64,000 nucleotides of DNA from Simplicispira suum (GTDB lineage Bacteria > Pseudomonadota > Gammaproteobacteria > Burkholderiales > Burkholderiaceae_C): NCBI RefSeq assembly GCF_003008595.1, contig NZ_CP027669.1:2790001-2854000 (forward strand). Reading direction: 5' to 3'. Of this stretch, positions 1-9,171 are shown in pieces (position 1 is the stretch's first letter; each line of letters starts with the position of its first letter). The translations under genes were made by a program, and so were the position numbers. Below the pieces are notes generated by a model. That model made no database searches and had not been told where the DNA came from. It worked only from the letters and a program-made list of their open reading frames with translations.

Positions 1-2
1 AG

Positions 3-2735
3 CGCATGGTGGGTGTCAATGTGGACATCGACGCCTACAAGAAGCTGGAAGACCAGGTGGCAGCCCAGGTGCAGTTTCAGGAGGTGCTGATGGACACCAT
101 TCCGGTGCCCATCTTCTACAAGGACGAGCTGGGCCGCTACCTGGGTTTCAACCGCGCGTACGAACAGGCCTTTGGTATCCGGCGCGAAGATTTTCTGGGC
201 AAGACAGTCCAGGATCTGGCCCACCTGTCTCAGGAGAAGCGCGATTGCTTCCAGCACGATGCACTGACCGCATTGCATGGCACGCAGGCAGTGCACCGCG
301 AGGTGCTCATGCCCTATGCCGACGGCCAGATGCACCACACCCTGTTCTGGCTGCAGGCGTTTCGGCGGCCCGATGGTGCCCCCGGCGGGGTCATTGGCAC
401 CTTTGTCGATATCAGCGAACGCGAGCAGATGCAGCAGGAACTGCGCCGCGCCAAGGAGGTGGCCGAGGAAGCCACCGCGCTGAAGTCGAATTTTCTGGCC
501 AACATGAGCCACGAAATCCGCACGCCCATGAACGCCATCATCGGCATGTCGCATCTGGCGCTCAAGTCGGGGCTTGATGCGCGCCAGCACGACTATGTGA
601 GCAAGATCCAGCAGGCGGGACAGCACCTGATGGGCGTGATCAACGGCATTCTTGATTTTTCGCGCATCGAGGCCGGCAAGCTGCAGATCGAGCCGCGTCC
701 CTTTGTGCTGGAGCAGGTGCTCCATGGCGTTGTCGACGTGGTCAGCCACAAGGCAAGCGCCAAGGGGCTGGAGCTGATCTGTGACGTGGCGCCCGATGTG
801 CCGCAGAACCTGCTGGGCGACGCGCTGCGCATCGGCCAAATCCTTATCAACTACACCAGCAATGCCATCAAGTTCACGCAGCAGGGCGACATCGGCATCG
901 TGGTGCGCGTTCAGGCAGACCAAGGCGAGCAGGTGTTGCTGCGTTTCGAAGTGAGCGACACCGGCATCGGCCTCTCGGCAGAGCAGATCGAGCGCTTGTT
1001 CCAGAGCTTCCAGCAAGCCGATGCCTCCACCACGCGCCGCTATGGCGGTACCGGCCTGGGCCTGGCGATCAGCAAGAGCCTGACCGAGCTGATGGGCGGC
1101 CAAGTGGGGGTGCGCAGCGAGCCGGGTCAGGGCTCCACCTTCTGGTTTACGGTGCCGCTGCAGCGCGGCGTGCCGGCGCGCCGATTGTTGCCTCGGCCGG
1201 ATCTGCGTGGTCTGCGCGTGCTGGTGGTCGATGACAACCTCCATGCGGCGGCCGTGCTTGCTGAAATGCTGCAGGCCATGAGCTTTGACGCACACGAGGC
1301 GCATTCCGGCGCCGAGGCCCTGGCGGCGCTGGAGCAGGCGGCCGCCCAGAAGAAACCCTTTGACCTGGTGGTGCTCGATTGGCAGATGCCCGGCATGGAC
1401 GGACTGGAGCTGGGTCGGCGCATTGGCGAGATGCGCCTGCCCAAAGTGCCGCGGCGGGTCATGGTGACGGCCTTCGGCCGCGAGGACGTGCTGTGCTCGG
1501 CCCGGCAGCAGGGCATCGAAGAGGTTCTGATCAAGCCGGTGAGCGCCTCAGTCATGTTTGATACCGTCATGCTGGTGTTGGGCGAAGGGCTTGCACAGGC
1601 CAAGGCCGCTTTGGCAGAACCGCAGGGCAGACCTGCCGACCCCGCTTTCTCCCTGCAAGGAGTCCGCGTGCTGCTGGTAGAGGACAACGAACTCAACCAG
1701 CAGGTGGCGCAGGAGCTCTTGCGCGAGGTGGGTGTGGACGTGGATGTTGTTGTCGATGGTCAGCAGGCGGTGGAGCGGGCCTGCACTGCGCCCTACGACC
1801 TGGTGCTGATGGACATGCAAATGCCGGTGATGGATGGCCTGGAGGCCACGCGCCGACTGCGGGCCGAACCCCATCTGGCGCATTTGCCCATTGTTGCCAT
1901 GACGGCCAACGTGCTGGAATCGGAGCGCCAGCGCTGCCTGGATGCCGGCATGAATGACCACCTGGCCAAACCCATCGTTCCGGAGCGGCTGTGGGCGGTG
2001 TTGCAGCACTGGATACGGCCCGCCGCCGCGCTGCCCGGCGCAGCGAGTGATCGGGATGCCGAGAACACCGTGCTCCCGGCTGCAGCAGAGATTGATCTCC
2101 CACAAGGCCTGCGCCACGCCATGGGGCGGCCCGCTCTTTATGCCGATACGCTGCGGCGCTTTCTGCACAGCCAGGAAGGCGCCGCCGAGCGCATTGCCGC
2201 TGCGCTGACAGCAGGCGATGCAGCACTGGCCCTGCGGGAGGCCCACACGCTGCGCGGCCTCGCCGGCACTGTGGGCGCGGTGGCCGTTCAGACCTGCGCA
2301 GGCGAGCTGGAAGAGGCGCTGCGGGCTGGTTCTGGGCGCGCGTCCGTGGTGCCGCCCTTGCTTGATGCGTTGCGGCGCGCGCTCGATACGCTTCTGGATG
2401 CGCTGCAGCTCTGGCGCAGGCAACCCCTCCATGCCGCCAGTGCGAGGCCCGGTGGCGGAGAGGACGGCATTTGCGCAGACGCCGTGCGCAGCTTGCTGCA
2501 TGAGTTGCAAACGCTGCTGCAGCGCGATGACCCGGACGCGCGGACATTTCTGCAAGACAATGGCCGGCTACTGAAGCCGGCCTTGGGCCCGGCCCTGCGA
2601 GATTTGCAGAGCCCTATTGACCGGTTCGACTATGAAGGTGCCCTGGCCACGCTGAACTTGTGGCTCGACCAATTCACCGGGGAATCCGGGCCGCCTGATG
2701 CGTGCCCCCCTACAGGAAGCTGCCATGCAACGTGA
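3..2735 (+). CDS. Hybrid sensor histidine kinase with two receiver domains and Hpt (5' end missing)
   Basis: Membrane or cytosolic sensory kinase of the BarA/ArcB-like multistep phosphorelay type; the signal is unknown. The frame is open to the window edge and its first residues look like the end of a PAC motif, so the true start lies upstream; numbering here is from the Met at position 6. In order: PAS domain (about residues 25-135), HisKA with NMSHEIRTPMN (phospho-His about 169), HATPase with DTGIGL and GGTGLGL motifs (about 270-390), first receiver (phospho-Asp about 458 in LDWQMPGMDG), second receiver (Asp about 603 in MDMQMPVMDG) and an Hpt domain with AHTLRGLAG (His about 747). The 3' end overlaps the next gene, an HD-GYP response regulator, which makes that protein the likely phosphorelay output. 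Family assignment is certain; pathway is inference. Confidence 0.95.
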   Translation, partial: RMVGVNVDIDAYKKLEDQVAAQVQFQEVLMDTIPVPIFYKDELGRYLGFNRAYEQAFGIRREDFLGKTVQDLAHLSQEKRDCFQHDALTALHGTQAVHREVLMPYADGQMHHTLFWLQAFRRPDGAPGGVIGTFVDISEREQMQQELRRAKEVAEEATALKSNFLANMSHEIRTPMNAIIGMSHLALKSGLDARQHDYVSKIQQAGQHLMGVINGILDFSRIEAGKLQIEPRPFVLEQVLHGVVDVVSHKASAKGLELICDVAPDVPQNLLGDALRIGQILINYTSNAIKFTQQGDIGIVVRVQADQGEQVLLRFEVSDTGIGLSAEQIERLFQSFQQADASTTRRYGGTGLGLAISKSLTELMGGQVGVRSEPGQGSTFWFTVPLQRGVPARRLLPRPDLRGLRVLVVDDNLHAAAVLAEMLQAMSFDAHEAHSGAEALAALEQAAAQKKPFDLVVLDWQMPGMDGLELGRRIGEMRLPKVPRRVMVTAFGREDVLCSARQQGIEEVLIKPVSASVMFDTVMLVLGEGLAQAKAALAEPQGRPADPAFSLQGVRVLLVEDNELNQQVAQELLREVGVDVDVVVDGQQAVERACTAPYDLVLMDMQMPVMDGLEATRRLRAEPHLAHLPIVAMTANVLESERQRCLDAGMNDHLAKPIVPERLWAVLQHWIRPAAALPGAASDRDAENTVLPAAAEIDLPQGLRHAMGRPALYADTLRRFLHSQEGAAERIAAALTAGDAALALREAHTLRGLAGTVGAVAVQTCAGELEEALRAGSGRASVVPPLLDALRRALDTLLDALQLWRRQPLHAASARPGGGEDGICADAVRSLLHELQTLLQRDDPDARTFLQDNGRLLKPALGPALRDLQSPIDRFDYEGALATLNLWLDQFTGESGPPDACPPTGSCHAT

Positions 2736-3849
2736 CGAAGTTGTTCAACTGCCCGCCGAGCGGCTGGTCAGCCAGTTGCCCACCGTGTTGGTGGTCGACG
2801 ACACGCCAGACAACCTGGTCTTCATGTCTTCCCTGCTCGGCGAGCATTACCGCGTCAAGGTGGCCAACAGCGGAGCGCGGGCGCTCAAAGCGGCGCAGGC
2901 TGCGCCGGTGCCCGACCTGGTGCTGCTCGACATCATGATGCCGGACATGGACGGCTACGAGGTGTGCCGCCAGCTCAAGGCCGACGATGCCACCCGCGAC
3001 ATCCCGGTGATTTTCCTCACCGCACGCGCCGATACCGAGGACGAGCGCAAAGGCTTCGCGCTGGGTGCGGTGGACTACGTCACCAAGCCCATCAGTCCGC
3101 CGATCGTTCTGGCGCGCGTGCAAACCCATCTGGCACTCAAGGCCACGGCCGATTTCCTGCGCGACAAAAGCGCCTATCTGGAGCGCGAGGTGGCGTTGCG
3201 CACCCTGGAGGTGCAGGCGATTCAAGATGTGACCATCATGGCCATGGCGTCCCTCGCGGAGACGCGCGACGACGAAACCGGCAACCACGTTCGCCGCACC
3301 CAGCTTTATGTCAAGGTGCTGGCCGAGCGGCTGCGTTCGCATCCCCGGTTCGAAGGCGTGCTGAGCAGCCGCATGATCGAACTGCTCTACAAGTCTGCCC
3401 CGCTGCACGACATCGGCAAGATCGGTGTGGCAGATTACCTGCTGCTCAAACCCGGCAAACTGACCGAGAGCGAGTTCGAGACCGTCAAACAGCACAGCCG
3501 GCTGGGGCGCAAGGCCATCGAAAGTGCCGAGCGCCGCCTGGGCATGCGGGTGCCATTTTTGAATGTGGCCAAGGAAATGGCCGGCAGCCACCACGAGCGC
3601 TGGGACGGTGCAGGCTACCCCGAAGGCCTGGCCGGCGACGCGATTCCGATCCCGGCGCGGCTGATGTCGCTGGCCGATGTCTACGACGCCATCATCAGCC
3701 AGCGGGTGTACAAAAGTGCCGGTACACACGAGCAGGCCTGCGTGGCCATCGTCAAAGGGCGGGGTACGCAGTTTGATCCCGACATGGTCGACGCCTTCAT
3801 TGACGTTGCCGAAGAGTTTCGCAGCATTGCGCTGCGCTTTCCGGATTGA
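2725..3849 (+). CDS. Response regulator with HD-GYP domain (c-di-GMP phosphodiesterase type)
   Basis: RpfG-like output regulator of 374 aa. An N-terminal receiver carries the phospho-acceptor Asp (about residue 69 in LLDIMMPDMDGYE). A C-terminal HD-GYP domain has the metal-binding HDIGKIG motif (His228-Asp229), an HHERWDG segment and the GYP triplet (297-299), all features of active cyclic di-GMP hydrolases. Start at 2725 is preferred over the in-frame ATG at 2698 because AGGAAG lies just upstream of it. The start sits inside the end of the hybrid kinase gene (11-bp overlap), so the two are probably co-translated and form a cognate pair. Catalytic activity is inferred from motifs only. Confidence 0.93.
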   Translation: MQRDEVVQLPAERLVSQLPTVLVVDDTPDNLVFMSSLLGEHYRVKVANSGARALKAAQAAPVPDLVLLDIMMPDMDGYEVCRQLKADDATRDIPVIFLTARADTEDERKGFALGAVDYVTKPISPPIVLARVQTHLALKATADFLRDKSAYLEREVALRTLEVQAIQDVTIMAMASLAETRDDETGNHVRRTQLYVKVLAERLRSHPRFEGVLSSRMIELLYKSAPLHDIGKIGVADYLLLKPGKLTESEFETVKQHSRLGRKAIESAERRLGMRVPFLNVAKEMAGSHHERWDGAGYPEGLAGDAIPIPARLMSLADVYDAIISQRVYKSAGTHEQACVAIVKGRGTQFDPDMVDAFIDVAEEFRSIALRFPD

Positions 3850-3861
3850 GCCTGCGGACGC

Positions 3862-4776
3862 TTAGAGCGGCGCGCTGCCCTCGACCTGAGCGGGAGCCTC
3901 GCCTTCGTCTTCTTGCGGCGCCAGCGCCTGCTCGGCCTGGCGCACGGCGGCCTTTTCTCCTGCGGTGGCGAACTTGCTGTATTTGCCCAAAATTTGCACC
4001 AGCTGCCCGTAGATGCGCGGCGTGCCGGCCAAGCATTCGCGCTGCTCCAGAAAATCGGCTTCGCCGGTGAAGTTGCCAATCAGGCCGCCGGCCTCGGTGA
4101 CCAGCAGCGAACCCGCCGCCACGTCCCAGATCGACAGGCCGGTTTCAAAAAAACCTTCGGTGTAGCCTGCAGCCACATAGGCCAGATCCAGTGCTGCAGC
4201 GCCGGGGCGGCGCAGACCAGCGGTGCGCTGCATGACGTCGCCCATCATGTTCAGATAGTTCTTGAAGTTGTCGCCGGGCCGGTACGGGAAGCCTGTGGAG
4301 AGCAGAGATTGCTTGAGCTGCGTGCGTTTGGAGACGCGAATGCGGCGCTCGTTCTGGAAGGCACCGCGCCCTTTGGTGGCCGTGAACAGGTCGTTGCGGC
4401 TGGGGTCGTAAATGACGGCCTGCTCGATCTTGCCGCGCACCGCCAGCGCAATGCTGACGCAGTAGACCGGAAAGCCGTGAATGAAGTTGGTGGTGCCGTC
4501 CAGCGGATCGATGATCCAGACGTATTCCGAATCTTTCGCGCCATGCTCGCTGCCCGACTCTTCCGCAATGATGCCGTGCCCTGGGTAGGCCGTCAGCAGC
4601 GTTTCAATGATGGTGCGCTCGCTGGCGTGGTCGACTTCGGTGACAAAGTCATTGATCTGCTTTTGCGAAATGCGCACCGATTCCACGTCGAGCGCCGCGC
4701 GGTTAATGATGGCGCCGGCGGCGCGGGCGGCCTTGATGGCCACGTTGAGCATGGGGTGCAGATTGGGGGACGACAT
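3862..4776 (-). CDS. suhB: Inositol-1-monophosphatase family protein SuhB
   Basis: Mg-dependent inositol monophosphatase family enzyme of 304 aa; in enterobacteria SuhB also acts in rRNA transcription antitermination. The metal-binding motifs are present: EESG (about residue 75), DPLDGTTNF (about 90-98) and WDVAAG near residue 220. Start chosen at 4776 because the residues [16 protein letters not shown] align with the typical SuhB N-terminus; an internal Met at 4752 is the alternative. The C-terminal about 35 residues form an Ala/Glu/Gln-rich low-complexity tail beyond the usual family length. Divergent from trmJ across a 144-bp gap, an arrangement familiar in Burkholderiales. Confidence 0.93.
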   Translation of the reverse strand: MSSPNLHPMLNVAIKAARAAGAIINRAALDVESVRISQKQINDFVTEVDHASERTIIETLLTAYPGHGIIAEESGSEHGAKDSEYVWIIDPLDGTTNFIHGFPVYCVSIALAVRGKIEQAVIYDPSRNDLFTATKGRGAFQNERRIRVSKRTQLKQSLLSTGFPYRPGDNFKNYLNMMGDVMQRTAGLRRPGAAALDLAYVAAGYTEGFFETGLSIWDVAAGSLLVTEAGGLIGNFTGEADFLEQRECLAGTPRIYGQLVQILGKYSKFATAGEKAAVRQAEQALAPQEDEGEAPAQVEGSAPL

Positions 4777-4920
4777 GGAATTTTTTAGCGGGTGGGCGGC
4801 GTGCCAGAGCGGCGCGGCGCACAGGGAGCAGGAACTGGAAATCACCAGCCGGCGATGCGGGCAGCGACAATAAGCCCTCGATTTTACGCGTCCGGCTCTT
4901 GAGCCGTCCGCGACCGTGCC

Positions 4921-5736
4921 ATGAAAACCCGTTTCGTCCTGATCCATACCAGCCACGCCGGCAACGTCGGCGCCACCGCCCGTGCCATGAAAACCATGGG
5001 CTTTGGCGACCTGGTGCTGGTGGCTCCGCGCTGGCCCAACGTATTGCGGCGCGAGGAAACCATCCAGCGCGCCAGCGGCGCACTCGATGTGCTGGAGAAC
5101 GCGCGTATCGTCGCCACGCTCGATGAAGCGCTCGATGGCGTGAGCCACCTCTGCGCCACCGCCATGACCCCGCGCGACTTTGGACCGCCCACGGTGGCGC
5201 CCCGTGCGCATTTTGAATCGCTATTGAAAAGTGAGCTTATGACGCATAGTCAGCAAGCGCTGGAGGCCAAAAACACTTTAAATATCGCATCCAATGAGAC
5301 GCCACTGGCCGAGCCAGTCGCCCAGGCAGGCGTCGCCTTTCTGTTTGGCTCCGAGCGCTTTGGCATGGCCAACGAAGACGTCTACCGCTGCCACGTGGCG
5401 CTCTCCATTCCCACCAATCCGCAGTTCAGTTCACTCAATCTCGCCGCAGCGGTGCAGCTCATCGCCTACGAATGGCGCCAGGCACTGGGCGGCTTTCCCG
5501 TGCACAGCAGCACGCCGCCGGCGCAGCAGGCCGACGCCCAGCAAGTGGCTGGCATGCTGGCGCACTGGGAACAGGCGCTCGCTGCGATCGGTTTCCTGGA
5601 TACGGACGCGCCCAAAAAGCTGATGCCGCGCCTGAACCAGATGTTCAACCGCGCGCAGCCAACGCAGGAGGAAATCCACATCCTGCGCGGTGTCGCCAAA
5701 GCCATGCTGCAGACCGCCGCCCAGGCAAAGCACTAA
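4921..5736 (+). CDS. trmJ: tRNA (cytidine/uridine-32-2'-O)-methyltransferase TrmJ
   Basis: SPOUT-class RNA methyltransferase (271 aa) that 2'-O-methylates position 32 in tRNA anticodon loops using SAM. The N-terminus has the [19 protein letters not shown] signature and the C-terminal half has the SAM-binding knot segments [12 protein letters not shown] and [18 protein letters not shown]. Residues about 99-122 are unlike the rest of the family: the DNA there (5219-5281) is a copy of the dispersed repeat found elsewhere in this window, read through in frame. The insert lies between the N-terminal half and the knot, where a surface loop is plausible. cysE follows by 35 bp, so the two are probably co-transcribed. 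Confidence 0.94.
   Translation: MKTRFVLIHTSHAGNVGATARAMKTMGFGDLVLVAPRWPNVLRREETIQRASGALDVLENARIVATLDEALDGVSHLCATAMTPRDFGPPTVAPRAHFESLLKSELMTHSQQALEAKNTLNIASNETPLAEPVAQAGVAFLFGSERFGMANEDVYRCHVALSIPTNPQFSSLNLAAAVQLIAYEWRQALGGFPVHSSTPPAQQADAQQVAGMLAHWEQALAAIGFLDTDAPKKLMPRLNQMFNRAQPTQEEIHILRGVAKAMLQTAAQAKH
5219..5281 (+). repeat. Dispersed repeat copy inside trmJ
   Basis: Shares gctattgaaaa, gagct, and agcaagcgctggaggccaa with the consensus of the family (see finding). It is open in the trmJ frame and encodes about 20 residues. Confidence 0.7.
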
Positions 5737-5771
5737 ACTGGCTGCCCGCCTGCTTCACCCTCTCGTTCTCC

Positions 5772-6548
5772 ATGTTCTCCCGCCTGCGCTCCGACATCCA
5801 ATGCATCCTGGAGCGCGACCCGGCCGCGCGCAGCACGTTCGAGGTGCTCACCTGCTACCCCGGCCTGCACGCCTTGTGGCTGCACCGGCGCGCGCACTGG
5901 TGCTGGACCCATGGCCTGAAGTGGCTGGGCCGGTTCATCTCGCACCTGGCGCGCTGGTTCACCGGCATTGAAATCCACCCCGGCGCCAAGATCGGCGAGC
6001 GCGTGTTTTTCGACCACGCCATGGGCGTGGTGGTGGGCGAGACCGCCGAAATCGGCGACGGCTGCACCATTTACCAGGGCGTCACACTCGGCGGCACCTC
6101 GCTGTACAAGGGGGCCAAACGCCATCCCACGCTGGGCAAGGATGTGGTCGTCAGCGCCGGCGCCAAAGTGCTGGGCGGCTTCGAGGTTGGCGACGGCGCA
6201 AAAATTGGCAGCAACGCCGTGGTCATCAAGCCCGTTCCCGCAGGCGCCACGGCGGTGGGCATTCCGGCGCGCATCATTCCGTCGAAGGCAGGCGAGAGTG
6301 CCGACGTGACCGAACCCCAGGCCCCCAAGTTCACGGCCTACGGCATCACGCAAGAGGACGACCCGCTCTCGCAGGCCATGCGCGGCCTGGTGAAAAGCGC
6401 CGGCTCGCAGGAGCACCAGATTGCACTGCTCTGGCAAGCCATTGAAAAACTATCGGCTGGCCAGCACACCCAGAGCTGTGTACCGGGTGACGCGGCGCTG
6501 AAAGAGCAGTTCGAGGCGGGCAAGTTCAATGATTTGATCGGCAAATAG
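5772..6548 (+). CDS. cysE: Serine O-acetyltransferase
   Basis: Transfers acetyl from acetyl-CoA to L-serine, the first committed step of cysteine synthesis. The 258-aa protein begins [19 protein letters not shown], the short form of CysE found in many bacteria. The left-handed beta-helix hexapeptide repeats run from about residue 70 to 180 ([39 protein letters not shown]). The C-terminal stretch beyond the helix (about 80 residues) is longer than in the minimal enzymes and is rich in Gln, Ala and Ser. Lies 35 bp after trmJ. Confidence 0.94.
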   Translation: MFSRLRSDIQCILERDPAARSTFEVLTCYPGLHALWLHRRAHWCWTHGLKWLGRFISHLARWFTGIEIHPGAKIGERVFFDHAMGVVVGETAEIGDGCTIYQGVTLGGTSLYKGAKRHPTLGKDVVVSAGAKVLGGFEVGDGAKIGSNAVVIKPVPAGATAVGIPARIIPSKAGESADVTEPQAPKFTAYGITQEDDPLSQAMRGLVKSAGSQEHQIALLWQAIEKLSAGQHTQSCVPGDAALKEQFEAGKFNDLIGK

Positions 6549-6768
6549 CTAGCGAATGAACCTTCACGCCATCGCTGCGCTCGGCAGGGTGATGAACAGA
6601 GAGCGCGGCGCAGGCATTGGGGTTGGATAACGATTTTGCGCAACAAAACTCGTTCTCCAATCCCGGACTGTTGAGCGCAGCCTTGCTGAGAGGCCTGCTT
6701 TCCGGGGATTCGCAGGCTGCCGCAGGGTGTTTCAGTGATCTTGCTATTCGGGCCAGTTCTTCGCTGCT

Positions 6769-7785
6769 TCATGCGGGCCGAAGAATCTCTTTCAGATGTT
6801 TGGGTAGCGCTCTGAGGCTGAGGAAGGTCAGTTCATACATGGCCGTCAGCCCTGCGGCCTGCTCCTCATCGAGATCGGTGGCGCAGATCACAAAATGGCT
6901 TCGTGGCAGCCCGAGGCGCTTGCGCAGTCGCAAGTACTTGTCGATGTCGCGGCGAAATTCCCCCGACTTGCACTCGATGCACAGCGGCGTGCCGCCTTGC
7001 GGCAGGCACAGCACGTCCAGCTCATGCAGGTCTTCATTGGGGAAAACAACTTTCACGCCACGGGCGCAAGAGAACGGCCCGCCCGATTGGTTGGCACGCT
7101 CCAGTTGCAGCATGAAGACATACCACTCCAGCCAGCCGCCGTCGAAAAACTGGCGTACCGCAGGTGCCGGTTGCAGCGTCAGGCGAACGATCTTTTCTGC
7201 CTTCTGGTAGTGGTAGCGGGCAAAAAACGTGTGGCTGTAGAGCTGGCGGCACAGGGTGTTGATGGCCTGCGCATCCTTTTGTGACAGGTTTGCCAGCTCC
7301 AGGTTCACCCAGCTGTGGCTCTTGCGATAGGCGAAGCGAATGCGCTCCATGAGTTCGCCAAAGAGCGCGTATCCGTCGCCGATCAGGCGGGCGGCATCGT
7401 CGAAAAAGCCGCTGGTATCGATGAGCGATGGATCAAAGCGCGCCTCAATCTGGCGCGCAGCGAACCAGGCTTGCAGGGGTGCGTGCTGCTCGGGCGTTGC
7501 GAGCGCGCTGGTGTTGTGCAGATCCACATCCAGGTAGGGCGCAGTGCTTTCCTGGCCTGGCTGATCCTCTGACTGCTCAGGCGGCGGCTCGGCGCTTTCG
7601 CTGGCGCGCAGCGCCGTGAGTTCGCGCGTCGCAGCAAAGTAGCGCTCCACGAGCTTCTCGACATAGAACACCGTTCCAAAGACGGTGCTGGGTGTGCCGC
7701 AGCGCGAGCATGGGGTTTGCGCACCCACAGGAAGGAGGGCGCCTTCGGCCACAAGGCCACATTGGTTACAGCGGTAAATGGGCAT
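6769..7785 (-). CDS. Zinc-ribbon protein with C-terminal PD-(D/E)XK nuclease-like domain, function unknown
   Basis: 338 aa, not assigned to a named family with confidence. The N-terminus carries two CxxC pairs (C6/C9 and C26/C29), a zinc ribbon. A middle region (about 40-240) is mostly helical, with an acidic/Pro stretch near 60-85. The C-terminal part has ELDVL (E255, D257) followed by CIECKSGEF (E271, K273), the spacing expected for a PD-(D/E)XK nuclease core, and resembles the nuclease part of DUF1887/Card1-type proteins. No CARF-like domain could be recognised and there is no CRISPR locus nearby. It stands alone between cysE and mog, with 220 bp of non-coding DNA downstream. Domain reading is from motifs by eye; function is unknown. 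Confidence 0.72.
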   Translation of the reverse strand: MPIYRCNQCGLVAEGALLPVGAQTPCSRCGTPSTVFGTVFYVEKLVERYFAATRELTALRASESAEPPPEQSEDQPGQESTAPYLDVDLHNTSALATPEQHAPLQAWFAARQIEARFDPSLIDTSGFFDDAARLIGDGYALFGELMERIRFAYRKSHSWVNLELANLSQKDAQAINTLCRQLYSHTFFARYHYQKAEKIVRLTLQPAPAVRQFFDGGWLEWYVFMLQLERANQSGGPFSCARGVKVVFPNEDLHELDVLCLPQGGTPLCIECKSGEFRRDIDKYLRLRKRLGLPRSHFVICATDLDEEQAAGLTAMYELTFLSLRALPKHLKEILRPA

Positions 7786-7818
7786 CGGTGCAAAGGGGTG
7801 AAAATCAGGGAACAGGCC

Positions 7819-8427
7819 CTAGTCGCGCAAAGGCCGTTGCGCCGTCTTGGGCCGAAACGCCTTGCACACCGCCTCGCGCGTCTCCAGGTACGGTCCACCA
7901 ATCAGGTCGATGCAGTACGGCACGGCGGCAAAAATGCCGGCGGCCAGCAGGCTGCCATCGGCGGCGCGGGCGCCTTCCAGGGTTTCGGCAATGGCCTTGG
8001 GCTGGCCGGGCAGGTTGATGATCAGGCTCTGGCTGCGAACCACCGCCACCTGGCGCGAGAGGATGGCCGTGGGCACAAAGCGCAGGCTGATGCTGCGCAT
8101 CTGCTCGCCAAAGCCCGGCATCTCCTTGTGCGCGATGGCCAGCGTGGCCTCGGGCGTCACGTCGCGCGGGGCCGGGCCGGTGCCGCCGGTGGTCAGCACC
8201 AGGCTGCAGCCGGCGTCCACCAGAGCCACCAGGGTGTCGCTGATGGTCTGCTGCTCGTCGGCAATCAGGCGCGGCACAAACTCGATGGGGTTGTGCAATG
8301 CGCGCACCAGCCAGTCTTGCAGCGCCGGCAGGCCCTTGTCTTCATAGACGCCGCTGCTGGCACGGTCGCTGATGGAAACGATGCCGATCTTCACCGGCTC
8401 GGGTGGGGGCAGGGCGGGGTCAGTCAT
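7819..8427 (-). CDS. mog: Molybdopterin adenylyltransferase
   Basis: MogA activates molybdopterin by adenylation before molybdate insertion; the product is needed by molybdoenzymes such as the nitrate reductase encoded further along. The 202-aa protein has the MoaB/Mog fold signatures ISDRASSGVYEDKG (about 20-33), LTTGGTGPAPRDVTPEAT (about 85-102) and INLPGQPKA (about 150). Start at 8427, overlapping the end of darP by 8 bp, so the two form an operon. The longer upstream frame belongs to darP. Confidence 0.93.
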   Translation of the reverse strand: MTDPALPPPEPVKIGIVSISDRASSGVYEDKGLPALQDWLVRALHNPIEFVPRLIADEQQTISDTLVALVDAGCSLVLTTGGTGPAPRDVTPEATLAIAHKEMPGFGEQMRSISLRFVPTAILSRQVAVVRSQSLIINLPGQPKAIAETLEGARAADGSLLAAGIFAAVPYCIDLIGGPYLETREAVCKAFRPKTAQRPLRD

Positions 8428-9088
8428 TGGGCTCGTCTTCGTCGGGGGCTTCGTCGCCGGCATGGTCCGTGCCGCCAAGCTGGGCGCGCACCAGCGCAAA
8501 CAGCTCGCGGTAGGCGCGGCCCTTGCGCGGCGCAGCGCCTGTGGACTCGGCAACTTTGGCGTCGTGGGCGCTCTGCGCGTCTTTGCGTGCCTGGCGGATC
8601 AGTGCGCGCAGTTGCTGGATGTCGGTGTCGGGATGCTGGGCAATCCACTCGGCCTGCGCGGCGTCTTCGGCGATCAGGCGGTCGCGCCACTGCTCGGCCT
8701 GGTGCAGCGCCATCTTCTCTTGGGCCGAGCCGCTGTGCTGCACGTCGAGTGCGGCGCGGGCGGCCTCTACGGTGGCCTCGTCAAGCTTGCGCATGAGCTT
8801 GCCGACAAACTGCATCTGCCGGCGCTTGCCCTCGAAATTGGTGATGCGCCGCGCCTCCTGCAGGGCGTCTTGCAGCTTGTCGGGCAGTTGCAGGCCGGCG
8901 AGCAGGTCGGCGCGCAGCGTGAGCAATTCTTTGCCCAGATCTTGCAGGGCATCGCTCTCGCGCTTGAGATCGGTGCGGCTCGCATCGGGCGTGCCTTTGA
9001 GCTCGGCTTTGAGTTCGACGTCGAGTTCGCTGCCTTCGGCAACGAACTGGCCGCGCACGTAGTAGCCTTTTTTGGGTTTGCGTGACAT
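8420..9088 (-). CDS. darP: Ribosome-associated protein DarP (YjgA family)
   Basis: 222 aa. YjgA/DarP promotes late maturation of the 50S subunit peptidyl transferase centre. The sequence is helical and charged, with the conserved segments RRITNFEGKRRQMQFVGKLM (about 81-100) and FALVRAQLGG near the C-terminus, ending in an acidic DEAPDEDEPND tail. It is the first gene of a darP-mog pair and is divergent from pmbA, sharing an 83-bp promoter region. Confidence 0.9.
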   Translation of the reverse strand: MSRKPKKGYYVRGQFVAEGSELDVELKAELKGTPDASRTDLKRESDALQDLGKELLTLRADLLAGLQLPDKLQDALQEARRITNFEGKRRQMQFVGKLMRKLDEATVEAARAALDVQHSGSAQEKMALHQAEQWRDRLIAEDAAQAEWIAQHPDTDIQQLRALIRQARKDAQSAHDAKVAESTGAAPRKGRAYRELFALVRAQLGGTDHAGDEAPDEDEPND

Positions 9089-9171
9089 GTGGAAATCCGG
9101 GGGGTGGGGCCGCTCGTGCTAGCAGGGGCAAGCCAGCGGGTGCGGTGGCCGCAAGTATCATAGCCCTCGCC

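Noticed and set aside
6430..6480. Possible dispersed repeat copy in cysE
   Set aside because: Only ATTGAAAAACTAT resembles the consensus; the TAGCTGCT and AAGCGCTAGAGGC parts are missing.
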